Of a stretch of 64,000 nucleotides of DNA, positions 41,830 to 51,311 are shown one piece after another. Under the pieces are notes generated by a model. The model did no database searches, was not told the DNA's origin, and saw only the letters and a list, made by a program, of their open reading frames with translations. The position numbers and the translations under genes are program-made. Within the stretch, counting starts at the first letter, position 1, and every line of letters starts with the position of its first letter. This stretch comes from Cephalopachus bancanus (taxonomy: Eukaryota > Chordata > Mammalia > Primates > Tarsiidae): contig JAPVLO010000073.1 in NCBI GenBank assembly GCA_027257055.1, positions 4,551,001-4,615,000 of the forward strand, given 5' to 3'.

Positions 41830-42130
41830 AAATACAAAAGAACAGAAGTTTTCTTAAGATAATTGAGACAATCACTGGAGGGGATGGGATAGAGCTTAAA
41901 AAAAAGGGGGCAGGAGTAGACGATAGCCTTGTGAGGAGAAGAAGCACATCATTCCAGGAGACACGCTAAAGAGATGGGATGACAGGTGACTATGATACGT
42001 AGAGGTAAGAAAAAAAGAGTTCACAGTAGATCGTCTCAAATAATGAAGTGCAGTTATCTCTTGAAAATGACAGAGAGATGAGAATTTTGGGAGAAACAAA
42101 AGCATGGAGCATTTCTACCACTGTTCTAAG
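41830..42130 (-). mobile_element. L2-like sequence (antisense), second part
   Basis: Purine-rich: GAGGAGAAGAAGCACATCAT, TCCAGGAGACACGC and GGAGAAACAAAAGCATGGAG. Likely the other side of the element that begins at 40080, the L1 having landed between. Confidence 0.35.
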
Positions 42131-42139
42131 AAATATAGT

Positions 42140-43280
42140 TGATCTGTAAAAACTGGTATTTTAAATGTTGCTGGAGTATGAAATGTGCTTCTACATCCAT
42201 TGATAACATATAAATATATGAATATTTTCTTCTGAAATATTGCCTTCAGGACTAAATAAAGAATTATTTACTCTTTTATTGCTCTAATTTGGTGTCATCA
42301 CTAATCAGTTAGTCTTCTAAACATTAAACTTGGCCATGGGGCCTGGCAGGTTCAATTATATCAAAGGATAAGAGAATGAGTTATTTAAAATATATGCTAT
42401 ATTATTTTTTATGCTACATTCTGAGAATTAGTTATTTCTGCTTTTCAAAAGACAGTAAAATAAAAACATATATCTGTGATGCCATGACTATTGGCATAGC
42501 TGACTATTCAAAAGCTTCCATTTGCAATCAGGAAAGTATGATGGAATAATTTAAACAGATTTCAGAAAACATCTTATTAGCTGAAAAATGTGGAATCAAA
42601 TTGAACCTTTATTTTCTCTTCTATAAAATGTGGTTGTTTGCCAATAGGTGATCTGTAACATCAAAGAGGATAATGTACTTAAAAGTATTTTAAAAGTTAA
42701 AGTACAAAGTAGTATTATTCTAAGCAAAGATTTTTCAAATCATATGATTCTTCCAGTGCATAACAGTTCTTCAAAGTATATGAAACTTGGAAGTATATGA
42801 TACTGACCATTTGAGACTAATTTCTGATTTCTAGTTTTATAGTGAGTTTGCTAAATAAGTATGTGCATTTTAACCAATGAACCTGACATACTATAACTCC
42901 CTATAGTTTACTTAAATATTTATTTAGTTATCTGCAATATGTCCAAGTTGGAAAATGTCCCATTGGATAGAAAGGACATCTTAATAACATCATGATCTAT
43001 AATATTTTGAAAAGTTGTATTTTAATCTCCTCTGTATGTGAAAGGTACAGTACTTCATAAATGTACTAGTGAGATATACTTCCTCCTCTCCCAATATTAA
43101 TATTTGTATATGAATATATATATAAGATACCGTATGCTATGAGATTACCTGCATTCAAGGATCTTTTAGTATAGTTGGAAAGATAAAATACATAGCAAAA
43201 CAGAAATGTGCTGCATGCCTTTAACAGGCATTGCAAAAATTGACTGTGAAGGTTCAGTAAATACAAAAAGGAAGAAAGGA
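42140..43280. other. Unassigned FOXP2 intron
   Basis: AT-rich, no named repeat or exon. Confidence 0.4.
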
Positions 43281-43289
43281 AATTAATGT

Positions 43290-43450
43290 TTATTAAGTGA
43301 TCATGATATGCTAATTATACTTCTAAAGTTCATCCTTACAACACTATCCCTTTATCACAGATGTGTAAACTGAGACTCAGAGTAGTTAGGTTATATGTAT
43401 AAGATGTTTCACAAAGCCTTGAAGTGGCATAAGAGATCTGAACAACTATC
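43290..43450 (-). mobile_element. MIR fragment
   Basis: Reversed MIR: CATCCTTACAACACTATCCC, GTGTAAACTGAGACTCAGAG. Confidence 0.65.
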
Positions 43451-43520
43451 TGGCTGACTTTGAAGCTCATTTTCTTTCTACAAAGGGTAGTCAGAAAAAC
43501 TATTTATTGGAGAGACTTTT

Positions 43521-43802
43521 TTTTTTTTTTGAGTTGGAGTCTCACTCTGTCGCCCAGACTGGGGTGCAGTGGCCGCTCCCGGCCACCGCAGCCTCGACCT
43601 GCTGGGCTCCGGCGATCCTTCCGCCTCAGCCTTCCGAGTAGCCGGAATTACAGGCACGCGCTACCACGCCCGGCTTTTTTTTGATTTATTGTAGAGATGA
43701 GGTCTCACTGCCCAGGCGGGTCTCGAACCCGCGGGCTCAGGCAATCCACTCACCTCAGCCTCCCAAAGGCGCGGGATTACAGGCTGAGCCACTGAGCCCG
43801 GC
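43521..43802 (-). mobile_element. Derived-family Alu with perfect target-site duplications
   Basis: Reversed copy with GCGGGTCTCGAACCCGC, CAAAGGCGCGGGATTACAGG and the perfect right-arm hairpin at 43566-43589. The 13-bp duplications TGGAGAGACTTTT at 43508-43520 and 43803-43815 are identical. It appears to be one of the youngest copies in the window. Compared with the others it lacks a few bases after GAGGTCTC (CACTGCCC instead of GCC...TGCCC). Confidence 0.97.
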
Positions 43803-43819
43803 TGGAGAGACTTTTATAC

Positions 43820-44600
43820 AGTAAAAGAGTCAAGTAAAAATACTGCTTGGGGTATAAAGAGAACAAAATAAATTCTGAGTCATTAACAACATTTCTATTT
43901 ATACCAACTAGAACAGCATAAAGGATTCCAAGATCTTATTCAAAGTATTTTTCTTTTTTCTTATTTTCATGAAAAGAATTAGACATACAAGCATACATTC
44001 TAAAGGGATTTTACTCTTTAAAAAAAAGTGTCTCTGAAGTTATTAGGTACTTGATTCAGAATGTTGGTTACAGATGAAAAGCCAATATTAAAGATTAAAA
44101 AGTTTTAATAATCATCTTCTATCATAATCAAATAGAAAACCATGTCATCTGTAAATAAGCGTTATATAATATACACTATTTACTGGTGCAATTAGAAATA
44201 GGACTTGTAGACAAAACAGAGAATAACCAGTTATATTTCCATTTATTTGTATTTTTACTTGCTATATTTGGCAATTCTAGTTAGAAAAATGTTAGAATAT
44301 GTTGTCAAGATAATAAAATCTTTTATACCAAGTTTTCAATGAAATGTAAATAAATAGACTGTCTCATCAGTGGAAATGTTTTTAGTCTTCAGGAATAATG
44401 AAGCCACTTATCTATATTTGATAGGTTAGCTGGGGGTGTGACTTGAGAGCCTGAGCTACTCTCCTCTTCCTGTGAGAAGGAATGCTCACGAAGCTACTGA
44501 AAGACAGCAAAAGAATGACGTGGACCACTCCAAAGGAGGAGTAAGTGCATACATTTTTTTAAAAAGCCAGTACAAGGAAAGTAGAGGAAAAGTTTCTTTT
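43820..44600. other. Unassigned FOXP2 intron
   Basis: AT-rich, no named repeat or exon. Confidence 0.4.
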
Positions 44601-44614
44601 AAGAGTTCACGTTT

Positions 44615-44921
44615 GGCCGGGCACAGTGGCTCACGCCTATAATCCCAGCACTTTGGGAGACTGAGGTGAGAGGATTGCCTGAGCCCATGGGTTTGAGACC
44701 AGACTGGGCAACCTGGTGATACCTCATCTTTACAATAAATCAAAAAATTAGCCAGGCGTGGGGCGTGTGCCTGTAGTTCCAGCTACCCGGAAGGCTGAGG
44801 TGGAAGGATCACCTGAGCCCAGCAGGTCGAGGCTGCAGTGGCCGTGAGTGTGCCACTGCACTCCAGCCTGGGTGACAAAGTGAGACTCCAACTCAAAAGA
44901 AAAGAAAAGAAAGAAAGAAAA
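44615..44921 (+). mobile_element. Alu, intermediate between AluJ and the derived family
   Basis: Keeps ancestral GGCTCACGCCT and CCCAGCACTTTGGG but already has the derived GATTGCCTGAGCCC, ACAATAAATC, GGAAGGCTGAGG, GCAGGTCGAGGC and ACTCCAACTC. Its right arm reads GCAGTGGCCGTGAGTGTGCC, a partly formed hairpin. Target-site duplications AGTTCACGTT (44604-44613) and AGTTCACATT (44922-44931). Confidence 0.95.
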
Positions 44922-44929
44922 AGTTCACA

Positions 44930-46365
44930 TTCTTCTTTCTGCAATTGGAGGGACAGATGAGAAAAATGCAAAACTTTGATTCTCTCTTCATCCTCCCCTC
45001 AGCAATGAAGAAGATTAGTAGTCAGAAACTCTGAGGCAAAGATTATGCCCCTGCTTGGCACCAAGAGGAGGAAACACCACAGCAGATCTAAAAGAAACAG
45101 GCTGGAGGCAGAGAGCTGCTGAATGCTTTGCAACCCAGAAGCTAACTAGGCCATTACCAGGGGAGGAAAGGGATAGGGAAAGCAAAACCATTTGGGAATA
45201 GAAAGGCCTTGGTTAGCGCAGGTTATAGACACAGTGGGTTCAGAAGCTCTCAAGGAAAGCCCCTAAAGCTAAAAAGAGAATGTTCTTAGAAACAAAATGA
45301 CAGAGATGCCAAAGAAGCCTCAGAAATTCCAAATTCTAATCCCAGCACTATTTTGAATTTCTGTATGATCTCATTCCCATTGTTGATGATCTCTAAATAA
45401 AGTCCTTCTTCCCAAAGAGTTTACAGTTTACTAGATTTACAGGGCAATCTAAATAGTGAAGCGTAAAACTCATAGGATAAGAAATGTTAGTCATTGACAA
45501 CCAGTTGCTGATGGAAGTATTACGATTATTCAAAAATATTAATTAAATAAATAAAGGGATGCATTTATATTAAGATCACATAACTTATTATTTTTAGTCT
45601 ATGTGATTTACAATGTAAATGATGAAGCACATATATTCTGTGTAACATTTTAAAGTTAATTCTCAAAGGCAGATTTTGGAGAGCTTGGGAAATTCATCTT
45701 AAGGGGGAACCCAGGGTATTTATTTTCAATTCTAGCTATTACCAAAAGTAGGTTAGATTATATTTAGCATATAATTTGGTAAACTGGAGTCGTTAACATA
45801 TATAAAATAATATGGTAAATATAATCACCTTAATTTAATAATAACTACATGCATATAATTTTTTTGGAGTCTTCTGGGCTTTTGTCCTAAAAATCTTCTC
45901 AAGTATCCTGAGTTTTAAAAATGAAACTCTATCAGAGAGGTTGAAATATATTTCTGATTTCAAAATGATTGCTTATAATTAATTATCTGCAATATGACTA
46001 TTATAGACTAAATAACCACTTAGAAAATGGTACGTGTTGGTAAATACCAACAGTATAAGAACCAATAGACAGAAAGGCTTGGGAAGGCTTCCTGCTTGTA
46101 GGAAATGACTTGATGGGAAACAGAGTTCCTAAAGGTGAAGGTCACTCTATTGTTTTGTTTTCATTTTCTGTCATAGTTCCACAATTAAATTCAAGGACGG
46201 GGGGGGGAAATTCCCCCTGTTCGTTTGTTTTATTAACAAACTGGTCAGTGGTGCACTTGTTTAAAACGCACATAAAATCTAAAACCAGGGAGTAAGCCTC
46301 TGCATCCTGCTTTGCAGAAGAAGCACTTCTATTAAAAAACCTGGCTCACCTAATCATCTGATTTC
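44930..46365. other. Unassigned FOXP2 intron
   Basis: No exon or named repeat. It contains a G9 run running into a kappaB-like palindrome at 46203-46217. Confidence 0.4.
46203..46217. promoter_or_regulatory. NF-kappaB-like palindrome
   Basis: GGGGGAAATTCCCCC: 7-bp arms around a central A, matching the kappaB consensus GGGRNNYYCC. One site at the edge of a G run, with no other promoter signs, so function is only a possibility. Confidence 0.25.
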
Positions 46366-46374
46366 TTAGGTGGA

Positions 46375-46500
46375 TACATTCAATTACCCTTAATGTCTAT
46401 TACTGTAAACTCCTTAAGGGCTGGAAATGTTTCTAAATAATCTTTATGTCCCCAAGATTGCACAACACAGTTGCCTGAACCTAGTCATTCAAAAGACATT
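46375..46500 (+). mobile_element. L2 3' end (sense)
   Basis: GTAAACTCCTTAAGGGCTGG, TTATGTCCCCAAGATTGCAC, then GTTGCCTGAACCTAG. Confidence 0.6.
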
Positions 46501-46946
46501 TAATTAAAAACTATGTTAGATATTTCTAAACTTGTAATACACGTGCATAGCTTAGCCGGTTTCAGATAGCTGAGATGTAACTTGTATACCAAGAGAAGAA
46601 ACTAGTATTCCCTCTAGGAACCATGACAGTACCTTGCACATAGTAGGTCCTCACAGACCTTTACACTGATGACTCTGGAGGACTTTAGTGACCTAAAGTA
46701 ACACTGAAATCAGCATAAATAAGATTTATTTCCCTTTATCAAATTATATTAACATTTGTGTGTATGTGATTTCTCTTGTGTTGCTCCTAGTTTATTCATT
46801 ATTTTTGAAATCTCTTTCTCCTTCTTTTTCTTTTTTCTTCTTTTTTATCAAACCATTTCTGAGTTTTTCTGACTCTGATTTATGCTATTCTTTCATGTTC
46901 TATATATTTTTTCTTCTTGTTATATAGCTCATTTAAAATAGAAACT

Positions 46947-47092
46947 TAGCTTGGCACGGTAGCTCATGCCTGTAATCCCAACACTTTGGGAGGCAGAGTC
47001 TAGAGGAATGCCTGAGCCGAGGGGTTCGAGACCAACCCGGGCAACTTGGCAAGACCTCATCTCTATAATAAATAATAATTAAAAAAATAGTA
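46947..47092 (+). mobile_element. Left part of an intermediate Alu, split by a derived Alu
   Basis: Has GGCACGGTAGCTCATGCC, CAACACTTTGGGAGG, GGGGTTCGAGACCAACCCGG and ATCTCTATAATAAATAAT. It is cut in its middle A-rich linker by the derived Alu at 47093-47390; the right part continues at 47391. Confidence 0.93.
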
Positions 47093-47390
47093 GCCGGACT
47101 TGGTGGCTCAGCCTGTAATCCCGCGCCTTTGGGAGGCTGAGGTGAGTGGATTGCCTGAGCCCGCGGGTTCGAGACCCGCCTGGGCAGGCGAGACCTCATC
47201 TCTACAATAAATAAAAAAAAAATTAGCCGGGCGTGGTAGCGCGCGCCTGTAATTCCGGCTACTTGGAAGGCTGAGGCGGAAGGATCGCCGGAGCCCAGCA
47301 GGTCGAGGCTGCGGTGGCCGGGAGCGGCCACTGCACTCCAGTCTGGGCAACCGAGTGAGACTCCAACTCAGAAAAAAAAAAAAAAAAAAA
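47093..47390 (+). mobile_element. Derived-family Alu nested in an older Alu
   Basis: GCCGGACTTGGTGGCTCAGC start, CCCGCGCCTTTGGG, the left stem GCGGGT/ACCCGC at 47163-47179, and a right-arm hairpin with no mismatch at 47311-47334. The A tail is 19 bases. Placement inside the linker of an intermediate-type Alu gives the relative order of activity. Confidence 0.97.
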
Positions 47391-47567
47391 GTTAGATGTG
47401 GTGGTGCGTGCCTGTGGTTCCAGCAACTTGGAAGGCTGAGGTGGAAGGATCACCTGAGCCCAGTAGGTAGAGGCTGCAGTGGCCGTGAGTAGCATGCCAC
47501 AACACTTCAGTCTGAGTGACAGAGTGACACTCTGACTAAAAAAAAATAAAATAAAAAATAAAAAATA
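47391..47567 (+). mobile_element. Right part of the split intermediate Alu
   Basis: GTTAGATGTGGTGGTGCG, GGAAGGCTGAGGTGGAAGG, GCAGTGGCCGTGAGTAGC and a tail with AAATAAAAT units. It continues the left part at 46947-47092. Confidence 0.93.
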
Positions 47568-47802
47568 GAATCCTATCATTTTGATATGTTTGTGAACTTG
47601 TGTTTCTGGCATGATTTATTGTTTGTAGAGCTGATATGACTTTTCTACAATACATTCGTTATCTCTTTCATTATTTTTTTAAAGTGAAGATCCAAAAAAA
47701 GAACTATTGATTGTTAGAAAAGCTTAGTTCACTTTCTCCAGTTAGTGTCCTTCACTAATTTTAGGCTGATTGTTTAACTATAAAAACAAATCATTCTGTA
47801 AC

Positions 47803-47990
47803 TTTTTTTTTAAAGTGTGGGTCTTGCTGTGTTGCCCAGACTGGGGTCAGTGGTGTGATCATAGCTCACCATAACCTCGAACTCCAGAGGTGAAACAATT
47901 CTTCTGCCTTAACTTCCTGAATAGCTGGGACTATAGTGCATACTATCATGTCTGGCTAATTTTCTTGTAGAGATGAGGTCTTGCTCTAAT
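47803..47990 (-). mobile_element. Partial old Alu
   Basis: Reversed right arm and linker: GGGTCTTGCTGTGTTGCCC, GTGATCATAGCTCACC, TAGCTGGGACTATAG, GTAGAGATGAGGTCTTG. The left arm is missing. Confidence 0.85.
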
Positions 47991-47999
47991 CTGCCTTTT

Positions 48000-48695
48000 A
48001 AGCATGGGTCTAGAAAAAGTATCTATATATATGGGCATTTTTGTTATTCGTTTAAGAGTTAGGTTGCATCAAAATGCAAGTATTTTCATGTCTTTTCAGA
48101 TTCACTTATCTATGAGATTAAAATTCTATTAAAATCTTTTAAATATAGAAAATTGAAATATATTAAAATCTTTGTAATATTGACTAATATCCATATACAC
48201 CTAAAGAAGTACTCTATGTAAAAGGATAACTTATTTAAGCAAAGACCGTACATTTGTTTTAAATTAAAAATTTTTAAAAATTCAAATTTACTGAAGGACA
48301 GCATTGTTTTCAATTCTTAGATAGCTCATTTTTCCCTTAATGTAATCCTCTTCTGATAGACTTAGACTTTTCCAATTTTTGCAATATTGATAATATTGCA
48401 ATTGACTTTCTTGTATACAGCCTTGTATTTATCTCCCGAATTACTGTTTGGGTGAAATCATATTCAGATATTAAAGTTTGACATGCATTATCATAATGTT
48501 CTCACAGAATGACTGTATTCACCTGCAGCCCCACCATAATGTACACCTATGCCCATTCCATCAAACCCCATACTGTGTAGTATCTTCCTTTTTGGTCTCT
48601 TCTAAACTAGCAGGCAAAATTATTTTGTTTAAATTTTATTTGGTTCCCTTATTAAAAATTATGTTTATAAAGCATATCCAATATCTAATTATATA
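48000..48695. other. Unassigned FOXP2 intron
   Basis: AT-rich. 48330-48640 reads like an old L1 or L2 3' region (ACCTGCAGCCCCACCATAAT, CATTCCATCAAACCCC), not firmly assigned. Confidence 0.35.
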
Positions 48696-48714
48696 TATTA
48701 AAAATATATGCTCA

Positions 48715-49024
48715 GCCGGGCTCAGTGGCTCAGGCTGTAATCCCGCGCCTTTGGGAGGCTGAGGTGAGTGGATTGCCTGAGCCCGCGGGTTCGAGACCCG
48801 CCTGGGCAGCGAGACCTCATCTCTACAATAATCAAAAAAATCAGCCGGGCGTGGTAGTGCGTGCCTGTAATTCCGGCTACTGGGAAGGCTGAGGTGGAAG
48901 GATCGCCGGAGCCCAGCAGGTCGAGGCTGTGGTGGCCGGGAGCAGCCACTGCACTCCAGTCTGGGCGACAGACTGAGACTCCAACTCAAAAAATAAAAAT
49001 AAAAATAAAAATAAAATAAAAATA
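48715..49024 (+). mobile_element. Derived-family Alu with 15-bp target-site duplications
   Basis: GCCGGGCTCAGTGGCTCAGG start and all family marks. Perfect duplications AAAAATATATGCTCA at 48700-48714 and 49025-49039. The tail is (AAAAT)n. The right-arm hairpin has one G-U and one C-A position. Confidence 0.97.
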
Positions 49025-49039
49025 AAAAATATATGCTCA

Positions 49040-49800
49040 TATATTTATTTTTAGTCTCACATAGAGGTAATGAATTGAATGGGTCTTTGTACCTGATATT
49101 TTACTCATTCGTTAAGTCTTACTTTTAAGTCCTTACTTGTAAGATTTGAGAGATGAAAATGTGGACAAGACAAGCTATGTTCTTGTACTCTCAGAGTCTG
49201 CAATTTAGTCATTGACAAGTAAAAAAATTAACTGAGAGTGTTGCTTTTAAGTCTTTTAGTTTTTTCATTATGTTACAGACTATATGACATAAATCACTAA
49301 ACTACATTGGTCATACTCTGCCTTTAAAACTAGTTATTCTCAATATGATAGATCAGCATAATGTAAGGGAGAACTCTTCATTAAAAAATATGAAACGTCT
49401 ACATTGGGGAATTCCATGTGACTGGTGATTAAGAAGAATGAATATATTTTGAAGCATGAAAAAGTAATGCCAATGTGTTCCAGAAGCAATTTTTATGTAA
49501 AGTGAGAAACAAAACTATTAAAAAGCAAATAACCTATAGGACTGATAGGGATCTAGGTACCTTAACTTGTGAAAGAGAGTATGCTAAAGTTTGTTTGAAA
49601 AAGTGGCTTCAGTTTTTTAATATATAAAGCAGTCTAAAGGAATATCTATTTAAAGTAAACTGGTAAACCACACATTTTTTAAAAAGAAAAATACTTTTCA
49701 ATTTAATGTTTATCTTTAAATTAATAAAAAATAATTATTTTGGCTTATCAGAAAGAAAGTATGTGAAAGAATGCTTACAGAACAATGATAGTTAAGACTA
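49040..49800. other. Unassigned FOXP2 intron
   Basis: AT-rich, no named repeat or exon. Confidence 0.4.
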
Positions 49801-49811
49801 GAAATTAAAAC

Positions 49812-50383
49812 TTTATTTCTGAGAGTCACATCAGGAAGAAGATACCTTGAAATCCTGGAGAAACCCCAAATGGCCTTTGCTCAAAATGGGCCTTTCTCCC
49901 AATGTCACAAAAGACATTAAACCTCTCATAGAAGTAGAATTTTGTTGCCCCCTGTTAAGGCTTCTTATGATTGCCAAATGACCTATTTAAGAACTGCACA
50001 CTTTCTCATGGAAGACACATTTTGGCACTTTCTTGTAATTATATTCATTTACATAACTGGCACCTAACAGACCATTCACCAGAGTGGAACAATAAGCTAT
50101 GCTTGCTTTAGTCATCTTTATGTTGAAGTTAAGCCATTACACTGGATCCTGAGACATGCTATTGTGAAGTCCCCTGGCACTTCTACTGCTATCACTCGTC
50201 TGTTGTTACAGGAGAATGCTTACTGCCAGAATCCTCTGGCAGAAACTCAATTTCTGAGTCCAATACTAATTCATTACAAAGTCTGCAACAGCTGGGACAC
50301 TGGTATACACAAATGAAGCATTCTAAAATTTGAGGACAAATCCAAAATACACACTCAGGACTTTCCTGTGATTCCATAGCCAT
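49812..50383 (-). pseudogene. Unknown cysteine-rich ORF with downstream AATAAA
   Basis: A 63-codon minus-strand ORF at 50192-50383 starts at ATG in GCCATGGAA and contains CVFWICPQILECFICVYQCP then SCCRLCNELV, ending KHSPVTTDE. About 375 bases further an AATAAA lies at 49812-49817. The cysteine spacing is suggestive of metal binding. I see no poly(A) tail, target-site duplications or splice acceptor, and do not recognise the protein. It could be a chance ORF or an old retrocopy. Confidence 0.18.
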
Positions 50384-50449
50384 GGAAATAGCTATTAAAA
50401 AATAATAATAATCCTGTCAAAATCTCACCCTGCCAACACCAAATTAGAC

Positions 50450-51310
50450 CCTCGTGATTTGAACCTCTGTGACAGTGCTACTTCCCTGCTCTTCTTTTAT
50501 TAAAAACTGTTTTAAAGATTTTAGCTATGTCATGTTAATAGGTCTTGGAAACACAGGACAGGACATGTATGTAAGGGGTAAGATAAAGAACATCTTGAGT
50601 GCGTCAATCCATAGGGTAGTCACCATTCTGTGAAATAAAAAGGTGTTGCAGAGATGGGTTAGACAATAGGCATCAGGGAAGAACAGTGAAGTAGAAGAAT
50701 AGAAGCACAGTACAAAGAAGGAAGAGTAACAGTGATGAAAACAGTGATAAAGAACAGTAGGATATTTTAATTTATTGTACTCCTAAGGCTACTTACTTGA
50801 AGAATGGTATCAAATAACTAGTAATTAACTCATGATTAATCATTAGTTTAGCTGAATGATTAACTCAAAATGTTAACTTGTAAAATATTTAGTAGACCCT
50901 TTGGGTAAAAAATAATGTAGCTAATATTACATGTGACTATTGGAAAATTACCTTTATTACACTGCAATATCTCTATATTACCTCACTGTCAAGCATTGTT
51001 TCTGTTAAGTTAATCAATCAATTTACATCTGAGAGAAACATAAAATATTTTCATATACAAGAAAAATGACAACACTTTAAAATTTCATAAAAGTCATAGA
51101 ATATTATTAATACACTTAACTTACACATACTGTGTGAAGATTTGACTCTATGCTTAAAAGCTGGAATTATTATATTTTAAATATATTTTGCAATTCTATA
51201 TAAACTGATATAAAAAGGAGTGAAGAAATCATGTACAGACTTATAAATACAACAGAAGTTCTTTCCATGGGTAAACTGAGATGTTTATAAAATCAAATTA
51301 AATGCTAAAT
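50450..51310. other. Unassigned FOXP2 intron
   Basis: AT-rich, no named repeat or exon. Confidence 0.4.
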
Positions 51311-51311
51311 C

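Noticed and set aside
46933..47612. Overlapping minus-strand ORFs of 80-132 codons with [14 protein letters not shown] peptides, and similar ones at 3752-4241, 7849-8134, 43460-43684, 48636-49040 and 59401-59710
   Set aside because: These are readings of Alu elements (mostly reverse strand of the GC-rich derived family), not genes.
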